Source: Alphaproteobacteria bacterium (GTDB lineage: Bacteria; Myxococcota_A; UBA796; GCA-2862545). From it: a stretch of DNA of 64,000 nt. The translations under genes were made by a program, and so were the position numbers. Below, piece after piece: positions 37,451-46,383 of this stretch. Below the pieces are notes generated by a model that did not search any database, was not told the origin of the DNA, and saw nothing but the letters and a program-made list of their open reading frames with translations. The first letter of the stretch is position 1. Each line of letters opens with the position of its first letter. The stretch is from assembly GCA_020632925.1 (NCBI GenBank), contig JACKER010000008.1, positions 434,001 to 498,000 of the forward strand, written 5' to 3'.

Positions 37451-38027
37451 GCTTTCGCGACCGGATCTCGGGCAGCAGCACGACCTCGATGCGGCGGTTC
37501 TGCGCGCGGCCCGCATCGGTGGCGTTCGAGGCGACGGGCGCGAACTGCCCGAAGGTCGCGGCCGAGAGGTGGTCCGCGGACATGCCCGCGTCGAGCATCA
37601 CCTTGAGGACGGACAGGGCGCGCGCCGCGCCGAGATCCCAGTTCGACGGGAACGCCTCGCTCGAGATGGGCTGGTTGTCCGTGTGGCCCTCGACCTGCCA
37701 GTCGGCGTCCGTCTGGCGGGCCAGGATCTTCGCGAGGTCGGACACCGTCTGACGTCCGTCCGCGGACAGGTCGGCCGACCCCGAGCGGAAGAGCACCTCC
37801 GACGACATGCCGATCACGGTGCGTCCGTCGACGTCTTCGACCTCGAGCAGGCCGCGGTCGACCAGCGGCTGCAGCTGCTGGACCCAGGCGGGGGGTCCGC
37901 TCCGCTCCTTCGCCTTGCCGAGCTTGGTGCGGCACTGCTCGTACTTCGTCTCGAGCTCGCTGTACTTCGACTTCGAGACGCACCCGACCGACAGGGACAC
38001 GACGCACATCCAGATCAGCGGTCGCAT
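37440..38027 (-). CDS. OmpA/MotB-domain lipoprotein
   Basis: A 195-aa lipoprotein (lipobox LSVGC, Cys16) with a short coiled-coil (SKYSELETKYEQCRTK) and a C-terminal OmpA-like domain that binds peptidoglycan: VLFRSGSADLSADG, EGHTDNQPI, NWDLGAARALSV and NRRIEVVLLP. It would tether the outer membrane to the cell wall. ATG 38027 has GGAGG 4 nt upstream. It is divergent from the moxR operon. Confidence 0.93.
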   Translation of the reverse strand: MRPLIWMCVVSLSVGCVSKSKYSELETKYEQCRTKLGKAKERSGPPAWVQQLQPLVDRGLLEVEDVDGRTVIGMSSEVLFRSGSADLSADGRQTVSDLAKILARQTDADWQVEGHTDNQPISSEAFPSNWDLGAARALSVLKVMLDAGMSADHLSAATFGQFAPVASNATDAGRAQNRRIEVVLLPEIRSRKLRK

Positions 38028-38089
38028 GGAACCTCCGGCACACCAGTACTCCGTCCGTTCGTGGTAGACGACGAGCTCCCGGAGGAAGG

Positions 38090-39058
38090 TTGAAGCCGTT
38101 CCAGAACCCGTCCAGCAACCCCGAGCTCGCCGCGCGCATCCGGACCTTCCGCGACCAGTTCGAGCAGGTCCTCGGGAACGTCGGCCACGTCATCAAGGGC
38201 AAGGAGGAGGTGGTCCGCAAGGTGCTGATCGCGCTGACCGCCCGCGGCCACGTCCTGCTGCTCGACGTCCCCGGCACCGGCAAGACGATGCTCGCGCGGA
38301 CGATCGCGGCCAGCGTGCACTGCGACTTCAAGCGCATCCAGTTCACGCCCGACCTGTTGCCCATGGACATCACCGGCAGCAACGTGTTCAACCTCCGCAC
38401 GAAGGCCTTCGAGTTCCAGCGCGGACCCGTGTTCACGAACATCCTGCTGGCCGACGAGCTCAACCGGGCGACCCCGAAGACCCAGTCGGCGCTCCTCGAG
38501 GTCATGGCCGAGCGCCAGGTCACGGTCGAGGGCAACACGTACCAGCTCGAGGCGCCCTTCCAGGTCATGGCGACGATGAACCCGCTCGACCACGACGGGA
38601 CCTATGTCCTCCCCGCCGCCCAGCTGGACCGCTTCACGATGCAGCTGACGATGGGCTTCCCGCCGCCGGAGGCGGAGATGGAGATGCTCGACGTCCACCT
38701 CGGCGTCCGTTCCCCGATCGACGACCTCGAGGCCGTCATCCAGAAGGAGCAGTTCGTGGCCTGGCAGGAGACGGTCCCGCTGGTCTACGTCTCGGACGCC
38801 GTCAAGCGCTACGTCGTGGACCTGGCGAACGTGATCCGCGGCGACGCGCGCGCGCTCTCCCCCCCCTCGCCGCGCTCGATCCTCATGCTCGTGCGGACCG
38901 CGCAGGCCCACGCGCTGACCCAGGCCCGGGACCACCTCACGCCCGACGACGTGCAGGTGATCGCCGCGGACGTGCTGTCGCACCGCATGGTGATCAGCGG
39001 CGACGCCACCGGGCGAGCCTTCGTCGACGAGCTGATGCGCAAGGTCGCGGTTCTCTGA
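38090..39058 (+). CDS. MoxR-family AAA+ ATPase
   Basis: A 322-aa cytosolic AAA+ ATPase. Walker A is DVPGTGKT (59-66) and Walker B NILLADELNRA, followed by TQSALLEVMAERQVT and the sensor segment ATMNPLDHDGTY, all typical of MoxR. Such ATPases act as chaperones for partner DUF58/vWA and membrane proteins. TTG 38090 is the start, supported by GGAGGAAGG directly upstream. The next gene begins immediately after its stop with no gap, and a third is coupled after that. Confidence 0.95.
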   Translation: MKPFQNPSSNPELAARIRTFRDQFEQVLGNVGHVIKGKEEVVRKVLIALTARGHVLLLDVPGTGKTMLARTIAASVHCDFKRIQFTPDLLPMDITGSNVFNLRTKAFEFQRGPVFTNILLADELNRATPKTQSALLEVMAERQVTVEGNTYQLEAPFQVMATMNPLDHDGTYVLPAAQLDRFTMQLTMGFPPPEAEMEMLDVHLGVRSPIDDLEAVIQKEQFVAWQETVPLVYVSDAVKRYVVDLANVIRGDARALSPPSPRSILMLVRTAQAHALTQARDHLTPDDVQVIAADVLSHRMVISGDATGRAFVDELMRKVAVL

Positions 39059-40846
39059 ATGGCGGGCCAGGCGGCCGGCTTCGCACCCCCGCGCCCGCTC
39101 TGGCTCACGGCGCCGGGTTGCCTCTTCCAGGTGTGCGGCATCTTCCTGCTGCCCTTCCTGGTCGCGGTGCCCGCGGCGCTGCTGTTCGAGGTGTCGCAGG
39201 TCCTCGAGACGCTCCCCGCGCTGCTCGCCTTCTCCGCCATCGTGCTGTTGCCGGTCAGTGTCCTGCACGTGCTGGGGCTCCTGCTGAAGACGCGCAAGGA
39301 ACTGCGTTTCTGGCGGGAGCAGGGCGCGCTCTCCCTGTCGCGGCGGATCGACGTGATCCATCGGCACGCGGGGGTGGTCACGCCGCGCGGGTGGGTGCTG
39401 CTGTTCGGCGGCTCCGGCATGACCGTGTTCGCGCTCGGCTGGAAGTGGGCAGAGCTCGGGATCCTCGCGGTCCTCGCGCTCCTGATGTTCTACCTCCTGG
39501 TCGGCTGGACGCTGTTCGTCGCGACCTTCCTGGCGCGCACCTTCGAGACGGGGCTCGGCCGCAACGATCGCGGCATCACGCGCCAGATGATGCCGGCGGT
39601 GGTGCTCTCGGGCGAGGCGGTCGAGGAGGTCGTGCGGTTCCGGCGCGTGCCCGTGCCCTGGGGGTACACCCTCATCGTCGACGACCCCAACCCCGTGCGC
39701 CTGCGCACCGAGAGCCGGTACGCGGTCGGGGTGACGGCCACCAGCGGCGAGGTCGAGGCTCGCGGGCGCCTGCGCGCGACCCCTCGGGGCATGTTCCACC
39801 TCGGCCCCGCCCGCATCTCGTACCAGGACATCCTCGGGCTGACGCTGGTGAGCGTCGCCTCGGTCGCGACCGCCGAGCTCAAGGTGCTCCCGCGCATCCT
39901 GCCCGTGGTCGTCGTCGATCCGCCGCGCTCGCCGATGCAGACGCCCGACGTCGTCGCCCGGCCCCACCGCTTCGCGACCGAGGACCACTTCCGCTTCCGC
40001 GAGTACCTCCCGGGCGATGACACCCGCCGCATCCACTGGCGGCTCTCGATGCGCGCCGGACGCCTGCAGGTCCGCCTGCCGGAGGCGAAGGAGACCAGCA
40101 CCGAGCAGATCCTGCTGGTCCTCGACTCCTTCCTGCCGAAGGGCAAGCTGCTGGACGCGGCCCACGGCGGCGACGAGATCCTCGACTCGCTCGTGCTCGC
40201 CTGGCTCGGCATCGCCCGCGAGCTCGTGGAGCGCGGCAACCGCGTGACCCTGGTCGCAGCGACCACAGCGGCCTCCGATCCCGACCAGATCGTGCTCGAG
40301 ACCACCGACGCCCGCTCGGGGACCAGCTCCCGCTGGCAGGACCTCGGGGCCCGCGCCCGCTGGCAGTCGCGGTACGACCTGATGGACATCCTGGAGGAGA
40401 TCGGACCCGACAGCCACGGCGTGGTGGTGACCGCCCGGTTCACGGCACCCCCGCCGGGCCAGACCGCCGGCAAGTCGCTGACCTGGCTCATGATGGATCC
40501 GGCGCAGGCGCTCGGCCCGCCCGACCCGTACTGGCTCCGTCAGGTGATCGGCGGGACGGGCTTCCTCACGATGCTGCGCTGGATCTTCCTGCTGCCGCAC
40601 CCGGTCGGGTCCGAGGACAACCACCTGTGGTTCCGGCTGCGAGACGCGTGGCGGATCCACCGTCGCTGGCAGGCGCGGGCGGTGCTGCGGGCGGTGGCGA
40701 GGCAGCGCGCGGGCCGGACGCTGAAGGAGCTCGAGGCCCGGGGAGACGCGGTGTACCGCATCGAGCGCGGGCCCACGTCGATCAAGCTCGTGGGTCTGCG
40801 AGGCGCCGACGCGAAGGGCGGCCCCGTGACGGGGAGGGCCGCGTGA
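39059..40846 (+). CDS. DUF58 domain membrane protein
   Basis: A 595-aa protein. Two pairs of hydrophobic segments in the first 160 residues are followed by a cytosolic or periplasmic region and the DUF58 core FRFREYLPGDDTRRIHWRLSMRAGRLQVRL, which is the family hallmark (vWA-like fold). A C-terminal basic segment follows. The protein is longer than typical DUF58 proteins (about 300-450 aa). It starts directly after the moxR stop, and its own stop overlaps the next start (GTGA). MoxR-DUF58 pairs are often linked to envelope stress or assembly of surface complexes. Confidence 0.92.
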   Translation: MAGQAAGFAPPRPLWLTAPGCLFQVCGIFLLPFLVAVPAALLFEVSQVLETLPALLAFSAIVLLPVSVLHVLGLLLKTRKELRFWREQGALSLSRRIDVIHRHAGVVTPRGWVLLFGGSGMTVFALGWKWAELGILAVLALLMFYLLVGWTLFVATFLARTFETGLGRNDRGITRQMMPAVVLSGEAVEEVVRFRRVPVPWGYTLIVDDPNPVRLRTESRYAVGVTATSGEVEARGRLRATPRGMFHLGPARISYQDILGLTLVSVASVATAELKVLPRILPVVVVDPPRSPMQTPDVVARPHRFATEDHFRFREYLPGDDTRRIHWRLSMRAGRLQVRLPEAKETSTEQILLVLDSFLPKGKLLDAAHGGDEILDSLVLAWLGIARELVERGNRVTLVAATTAASDPDQIVLETTDARSGTSSRWQDLGARARWQSRYDLMDILEEIGPDSHGVVVTARFTAPPPGQTAGKSLTWLMMDPAQALGPPDPYWLRQVIGGTGFLTMLRWIFLLPHPVGSEDNHLWFRLRDAWRIHRRWQARAVLRAVARQRAGRTLKELEARGDAVYRIERGPTSIKLVGLRGADAKGGPVTGRAA

Positions 40847-42384
40847 GCGCCCCCAAGGCACCGAGTCCGTGGGCGCGGCGCTGGCGCGATCTGCGAGCCA
40901 TGGCCTGGCCGCTGGTCGGCTACTGGGGGATGAACGTCGTGGGGATGGCCCTCTTCGGGGCGGTCCTCACCGTGTACGCCGGGCCGAACCCCGAGCTGTA
41001 CATGATCCTCGGGATCTTCTACGCCGCCGCGGTGTTCGGGATCGGGTTCGGCCAGGTGTGCGCGCTGACGCGGCTCCGGCTGCCGATCGTGGTCGCCGCC
41101 GGCGCGACCGTCTCCGGGATCACCTTCGCGCTGATGGTGGGCAGCGGCATGACCGGGGCCTCCCCCGTGGCGCTCTTCCTCGCCATCGTCTGGTTCCTGT
41201 TCCCCTTCTTCAGCGTCTCGGGGCTGCTCTCCCTGCGGACGAGCTCGCTGCAGGTGTTCTCGCTCTTCGCACCCATCGTGTGGATCACGGGCTCGATCAT
41301 CACGATCGCCGAGCGGTCGGGCGGCGTGGGGCGCTGGAAGGAGGGCGCGAAGTGGGCCGTGTGGGATCTCGCGACCGCGCCGATCCTGCTGCTCGGTGTG
41401 CTGATGTCCGTGCTCTACCTCGCGAGCCGAGAGCGGCACCGGCTCCACCGCTGGCTGACGGACACCCACGCCCCCGAGCACGCGACGACCCGGCGGACGA
41501 AGGGCAGCGCGGTGGGCGCGACGATGTCGGGCTGCGCCACGCTCGCGGCGGTCATGCTGTTCACCGTGGTGCTGACGGTCGGCACCGGGCTGCTCGCGCC
41601 CTTCCTGTGGCGCACCGGCCCGGTGGACGGCGACGGCCCGGACAGCACGCAGCCGGAGCCCGACGACGAGGACGGCGACGGCGTCCCCGACGAGCAGGAG
41701 CGGAAGGACGGCACGGACCCGAAGAACGCCGACACCGACGGCGACGGGCTGACCGACGGCCAGGAGAAGCGGCAGGGATCCGACCCGAAGAACGCCGACA
41801 CCGACGGCGACGGGGTGAAGGACGGCGACGAGGGCCCCAAGGGCACCAGCCCGACCAACCCCGACACCGACGGGGACGGGATCGGCGACGCGGACGACGA
41901 CGACCAGGGGGACAGCGGCGAGCAGATGAGGGAGGTGATGAAGAACGTAGGGATCTCCCTGTTCTTCCTCGTGATGATGGTGGTGCTCACGCTGGTCGGT
42001 CTGTTCGTGTTCGGTCCTCCGCTCCGGCGCAGCGCGCTGCTCACCGCCCTCCGCCGTCCCCCCGGCGCGCAGACGCCGAGCCACCGCGTCGAGCACGCCT
42101 GGCGGATCACGGCGGTGGCCCTCGGTGATCTCGGGATCGAGGCCTACCCGGGGGATTCGGCCACCGGGTACGCGCGACGGGCGATCGCGCAGCTGCCCAA
42201 GGGGCTGAACACCGCGCCCATCCTCGAGTGCGCCGAGATCGCGGACCGCGTGCGCTACGGCCTGGGGCTCGACCCGCAGGACGAGATGCGCGCCCGGCGC
42301 AACGCGGAGATGGCGTACCAGGCGGTGTGGCAGACGCTGTCCGAGTGGCAGAAGGTGCGCGCGGTCTACCGCTGGGACCTGTGA
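40843..42384 (+). CDS. Membrane protein with calcium-binding TSP3 repeats and DUF4129-like C-terminus
   Basis: A 513-aa protein. About six hydrophobic segments (20-190) and one near 230-250 precede an external acidic loop, roughly 274-359, made of thrombospondin type 3 repeats (DxDGDGxxDxxE ... DPKNADTDGDG). One more helix (around 370-390) leads to a C-terminal cytosolic domain (HAWRITAVALGDLGIEAYPGDSATGYARRA) that resembles DUF4129, the C-terminus of TgpA-type proteins. In MoxR-DUF58-TgpA loci a transglutaminase domain normally sits where the repeats are here; none is visible. GTG 40843 overlaps the DUF58 stop. Confidence 0.82.
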   Translation: MSAPKAPSPWARRWRDLRAMAWPLVGYWGMNVVGMALFGAVLTVYAGPNPELYMILGIFYAAAVFGIGFGQVCALTRLRLPIVVAAGATVSGITFALMVGSGMTGASPVALFLAIVWFLFPFFSVSGLLSLRTSSLQVFSLFAPIVWITGSIITIAERSGGVGRWKEGAKWAVWDLATAPILLLGVLMSVLYLASRERHRLHRWLTDTHAPEHATTRRTKGSAVGATMSGCATLAAVMLFTVVLTVGTGLLAPFLWRTGPVDGDGPDSTQPEPDDEDGDGVPDEQERKDGTDPKNADTDGDGLTDGQEKRQGSDPKNADTDGDGVKDGDEGPKGTSPTNPDTDGDGIGDADDDDQGDSGEQMREVMKNVGISLFFLVMMVVLTLVGLFVFGPPLRRSALLTALRRPPGAQTPSHRVEHAWRITAVALGDLGIEAYPGDSATGYARRAIAQLPKGLNTAPILECAEIADRVRYGLGLDPQDEMRARRNAEMAYQAVWQTLSEWQKVRAVYRWDL

Positions 42385-42388
42385 GCGC

Positions 42389-43762
42389 TCACTGAGCGCA
42401 GGCCGCCGTCGGTGACAGGGTGAGGACCACCGGGATCTCCGTCGACACCTCCGCGGCACCGGTGGCCGTCATCCGGAACGTCGCGACCTTCCCACCCCAG
42501 GCGCAGGTGGGCGTTCGGGTCCAGAACAGCTCCATGAACGCCCGATCGCTGCGGCACCCGAAGACGTCGAGGAAACGTCCGGCCACGCCGAGCTCGTTCC
42601 CGTCCTCGTCCAGCAGGGTGGCCTGGAACAGCACCTGACCCTCGATCCCCGAGATCCGCGCGCCCACGGTCAGGGAGTCGGGCGCGATCTCGAGCGTGTC
42701 CCAGTCGCGGAGCGGGCGCGGCCGAACGTCGTCGAAGGCCTCGAGCACCACCTGGTCCCCGCACACGCTGCCCGCGACGCCACCCCCGCCGATCCACACC
42801 GCGGTCCCCCCGCGGCTGTCCACGCCCACCAGGAACGCCGGCCCCGGCGGGCCGTAGGGCGTCGGGCGCTGGGCGATCCTCACCACACCGCTGGCGGGCT
42901 CGGACAGATCCACCGCGCCTTCGGTCGTGAACACCTGGAACGAGACCGAGTCGCCGTCCCGGTCGAACCAGGACACGTCGTTGATCAGCTGCGGCCCGGG
43001 TTCGACGGGCGGGTCGGGCGACGAGTCGCCGAAGCCCCACATCCGACTGGCCACCGAGGCCGTGAACGGAAGGTCGCCCGGCGGCATCCAGCTCAGCTCG
43101 GGCGCGTTGTTCGGGCTCAGCGGCTGGGTTGGATCGAAGTCGGGGTCGAACGGATCGAGCGGCTCCCAGATCGGGACGGTCTTGACCGCGATCGACGCGT
43201 GGTGCTCCGGGACGCCCTCGAGCAGCCGCGCAGGGTCCGCGAGCTGCGAGGCCACCCGCTTCCACGCGTCGCTACCACCGATGGGGTTGGCCCGCACGTC
43301 GTCGATGATGGGGCACTCCCCCGGGGCACAGGCGAGCGCCCACACGAGCAGCGTCGGGTCGGCGTCGAGGGCCTCGACCGCCTCGGGGTACAGCGCCTGG
43401 ACCTCGGGATCGGCGAGCAGCGTCTCCGCGAACCGCAGGGCGACACCGTGGAAGGTGGGCCAGCTCGTGCGCACGGAGACGTGGTGGTCGCGGACCGTGC
43501 CGGTCGCCGTCCACATCGTCAGCGGCAGCCCCGCCGAGCCGGGCGCCTGCGACTCGAGGCAGACCCCGAAGACCGGCGTGCAGGACCAGACCAGCACGTC
43601 CGCCCCGGCCCCCAGCGCGTCCGCGACCCAGATGTCGAGCCCGATCGGGTCCAGCTCCGCGGGGTTCGGTGGTGACGAGGTCACCGCCACCACCTGCACG
43701 CCCTGGACGAGCGAGGGCGGAGGGGGCGGAACACCGCATCCGAGCCAGGCGAGGAGCACCAT
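42389..43762 (-). CDS. Lipoprotein of unknown function coupled to TonB receptor
   Basis: A 457-aa predicted lipoprotein: MVLLAWLGC (Cys9) followed by a Pro run. No recognised catalytic motif. The body contains several beta-rich, Asp/Gly-containing segments (VLVWSCTPVFGVC, WFDRDGDSVSFQVF, VFGCRSDRAFMELF) and eight to ten cysteines that may form disulfides. ATG 43762 overlaps the TGA of the upstream receptor gene (TGATG). The tight coupling suggests a surface lipoprotein partner for the receptor, as SusD is for SusC, although there is no SusD similarity. Confidence 0.75.
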   Translation of the reverse strand: MVLLAWLGCGVPPPPPSLVQGVQVVAVTSSPPNPAELDPIGLDIWVADALGAGADVLVWSCTPVFGVCLESQAPGSAGLPLTMWTATGTVRDHHVSVRTSWPTFHGVALRFAETLLADPEVQALYPEAVEALDADPTLLVWALACAPGECPIIDDVRANPIGGSDAWKRVASQLADPARLLEGVPEHHASIAVKTVPIWEPLDPFDPDFDPTQPLSPNNAPELSWMPPGDLPFTASVASRMWGFGDSSPDPPVEPGPQLINDVSWFDRDGDSVSFQVFTTEGAVDLSEPASGVVRIAQRPTPYGPPGPAFLVGVDSRGGTAVWIGGGGVAGSVCGDQVVLEAFDDVRPRPLRDWDTLEIAPDSLTVGARISGIEGQVLFQATLLDEDGNELGVAGRFLDVFGCRSDRAFMELFWTRTPTCAWGGKVATFRMTATGAAEVSTEIPVVLTLSPTAACAQ

Positions 43763-46302
43763 CAGAACGTGACCTCCAACCCGAAGGCGGGGAAGATCGG
43801 GAGCCCGTAGGTCGGGCGGAACTCACTGTAGTCGGGGCTGTAGCCCGCGATCTCCACGTTCGACCGGTTGGTGACGTTCTGCAGCTCACCGTACAGGTCG
43901 ATCCGGGAGCGCCGGATGCGGAGGTCGTGGTCCGCGCGCAGGTCGATGGCGAAGAACGAGGGCAGCCGGTCGGACCAGGGATCGCCGTACAGCGGCAGCC
44001 ACTCCTGCAGATCGACGGCGTAGGCGCCTCCCTGGACGGGCGTGGTGGCGGCACCGGAGGCGAAGCGGAGGCGGGCACCGAGGCGGGTGGCGTGGATCCG
44101 GCGGCTCGCGATCAGCACGAGGTTCACGGGCTGATCGGCCTCCGCGGGCCGTTGCTCCGCGCCCGGCCAGGGCGTGCGGAGCGCGCGAGAGAGCGTCAGC
44201 GAGAGCCAGAGGAGGTTCACGTCGTCGTCCCAGGTCCCGTGGAGCTCGACGCCGTACCCCACGCCCGTCGCCTCGTTCTGGAACGGACCGTTGTCCTCGC
44301 CGCCGAAGAGCGAGGTCCGATCGAAGCGGAACAGGTTGTCACGCCCGGTGATCAGGTCCCACAGCGTCTGGTGGTACAGGCCGAGCCCGAGGTCCAGATC
44401 GGGTCCCAGCCGCTGGTCCACGCCAGCGCCCACCAGGAAGCTCCGCTCGAACGTCAGCGTGGGCCCCTCCTCGGAGAGCAGCTCGCGGCTGGCGGGGGGC
44501 TGGCTGTACCACCCGACGTTCGCCGTGATCTCGGTCGTCGACCCCGGCCGCAGCCGCGCCGCCAGCCGCGGATCCACGACGCCGGTGCCCGACACGCCCT
44601 TGAGCCGCGTCAGCTCCGCCCGCATCCCGGGCACCACGTCGAGCGGGCCCCACCGCAGGGTCGGCTCCACCCAGACGGCGGGCTGGCTCACGGCCCTCGA
44701 CCCGCTCTCGTCGGTCTCGCCCAGCGCATAGACCAGCTCCTGCCTGCCCCAGCTCCAGTCGAGCCCCATCCGGAGCCCGACGTGGCCGTCGCCCGGATCG
44801 TGGATCCAGTCGTGACGGAAGGCCACGCGCATCGGGCTCTCCTCGCTGATCGTCCCCGGCTTGCTGCCGAACAGGTCGATCGGGATACCGAGCGAGCCCA
44901 GATCCGCCTCCTCACCGGACAACTCGATGGACTGGACCTCCGGCCCCGCCGCGAACGAGGTCTGGATGTCCCAGCCCGTTCCGGTGGGTTGGATCCAACG
45001 ACCGATCACCTTCTGGAAGGCGGTGCGGTACGTCACCGCGTCGATGCCCGACGCACCGATCAGGCGGAACCGGTCCTCGGACAGCAGGAAGGTCCCCGTG
45101 ACCCGGCCGCGCCCCTCGAGCTGGTGCACCAGGTGCACGCTCGCGTCGTAGAACCGGGGGAGGCGCACGCTCTGGGCGCCCAGGTCGGCCAGGACCGGCG
45201 AGAGCAGGGCGTCGACGTAGGAGCGGCGCGCGGACAGCGACAGCGCGGTCGACTGGCCCAGGCGCTGGCGGGTGAACACCGTCGCCTGGAACACGTCCGC
45301 GGAGACCGAGGTCGTCGAGCGGCGCGGCAGGTCGTCGTTGGTGTCGAGCTCGACCACGCCGCCCAGCGCGCGGCCGTAGCGGGCGCCGTACCCGCCGGTC
45401 GACAGCGAGACCTGGGCGAGCAGATCCGCCGGCACCACCGTCGACACCGCGGTGAAGTGGAAGGCCAGCGGGATCCGCATCCCGTCGAGGTAGTAGCCCG
45501 TGTCCGAGGCGTTGGTCCCGCGGACCAGGAGCTGCCCGCTGCCGAACGGCGCCCTCGCGACCCCCGGGAGGTTCTGCAGCGCGCGGACCGGGTCACCGAG
45601 CGAGCCCGGGAGCGACACGATCTCCTCGTGGGTCAGGACGCGCTCGGCCGGCTCGGGCGCGATCTCGGTCACCACCTCGACGTACTCGTCGAAGGTCGGA
45701 TCCCCCTCCTGCCACTCCGGGACACGCTCGACGGACACCGAGAGCCCGTCGACGTAGCCGTCCTCGGGCACCTCGAACGACGCGCTGGACGTGATCAGGC
45801 CCGGACCGTCGACGGTGAGGACCCAGGTGCCGGGGTCCATGCCCGCGAAGCGGAACGCGCCCTTCTCGTCGCTCACCGTGCGGACGATCTGGTCGTCGGG
45901 GCCGACAGCCCGCAACCGGGCGCCGGCGACCAGCTTCTTGCCGCCGCGCTCGCGGACCTCGCCAGCCGCCGAGAGCGGCACCACGAACGCCATGCGGTAC
46001 GGCACCAGCACCTGGACGACGGCAGCGGCCGGCCGCCCGTTCTCGTCCAGCGCCGGCTCGAACTGCATCGACCAGGCGGAGGCGACCGCGGGCGCGTCGA
46101 ACCCGTGGCCCGCCCCCTCGACCAGGCGCGCATCCACCACCCGCCCGTCCTCGTCGACCGTCACCTCGACCAGGACATCGCCCTCGATGGCACGCTCGAG
46201 CGCACGCTCCGGGTACGCCGGCAGCTCCTGATAGACGAGCACGGGCAGGCGTGGCTCCCCCGCGATCGCGAGTCGGGCGAGCAGGAGCGTCATCGCGAAC
46301 AT
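43762..46302 (-). CDS. TonB-dependent receptor with N-terminal TonB_C domain
   Basis: An 846-aa outer-membrane receptor with an unusual N-terminus. After a signal peptide (1-15) lies a TonB C-terminal domain (about 26-104; YPERALERAIEGDVLVEVTVDEDG and the FEPAL segment), normally found on the energy transducer itself. A carboxypeptidase-regulatory-like domain follows (108-195), then a TonB-box-like stretch FDEYVEVVTE (204-213), the plug (222-330; LVRGTNASDTGYYLDGMRIP) and a barrel ending in GLEVTF. ATG 46302 is chosen; ATG 46293 is possible. Substrate unknown. It is divergent from the MopE-like operon and coupled to the lipoprotein at 42389. Confidence 0.9.
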   Translation of the reverse strand: MFAMTLLLARLAIAGEPRLPVLVYQELPAYPERALERAIEGDVLVEVTVDEDGRVVDARLVEGAGHGFDAPAVASAWSMQFEPALDENGRPAAAVVQVLVPYRMAFVVPLSAAGEVRERGGKKLVAGARLRAVGPDDQIVRTVSDEKGAFRFAGMDPGTWVLTVDGPGLITSSASFEVPEDGYVDGLSVSVERVPEWQEGDPTFDEYVEVVTEIAPEPAERVLTHEEIVSLPGSLGDPVRALQNLPGVARAPFGSGQLLVRGTNASDTGYYLDGMRIPLAFHFTAVSTVVPADLLAQVSLSTGGYGARYGRALGGVVELDTNDDLPRRSTTSVSADVFQATVFTRQRLGQSTALSLSARRSYVDALLSPVLADLGAQSVRLPRFYDASVHLVHQLEGRGRVTGTFLLSEDRFRLIGASGIDAVTYRTAFQKVIGRWIQPTGTGWDIQTSFAAGPEVQSIELSGEEADLGSLGIPIDLFGSKPGTISEESPMRVAFRHDWIHDPGDGHVGLRMGLDWSWGRQELVYALGETDESGSRAVSQPAVWVEPTLRWGPLDVVPGMRAELTRLKGVSGTGVVDPRLAARLRPGSTTEITANVGWYSQPPASRELLSEEGPTLTFERSFLVGAGVDQRLGPDLDLGLGLYHQTLWDLITGRDNLFRFDRTSLFGGEDNGPFQNEATGVGYGVELHGTWDDDVNLLWLSLTLSRALRTPWPGAEQRPAEADQPVNLVLIASRRIHATRLGARLRFASGAATTPVQGGAYAVDLQEWLPLYGDPWSDRLPSFFAIDLRADHDLRIRRSRIDLYGELQNVTNRSNVEIAGYSPDYSEFRPTYGLPIFPAFGLEVTF

Positions 46303-46353
46303 CTCGCGTACGATACCCGACCGCTCGCCGCGACGGGCAACCATCCGCCCCGC

Positions 46354-46376
46354 TATGATGGCCGGCGGAGGCCTCC
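46354..46376 (+). promoter_or_regulatory. Candidate -10 box and palindrome before MopE-like operon
   Basis: TATGAT (46354-46359) is close to the -10 consensus, although no clear -35 is seen. GGAGGCCTCC (46367-46376) is a perfect 10-bp palindrome containing the only good ribosome-binding core upstream of GTG 46384. It could bind a regulator or limit initiation. Weak evidence. Confidence 0.3.
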
Positions 46377-46383
46377 CGGAGCC

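Noticed and set aside
43669..46383. Plus-strand open frame extending the first MopE-like gene far upstream
   Set aside because: The upstream part is antisense to the TonB receptor and has shadow composition. The real start is at the signal peptide (GTG 46384).
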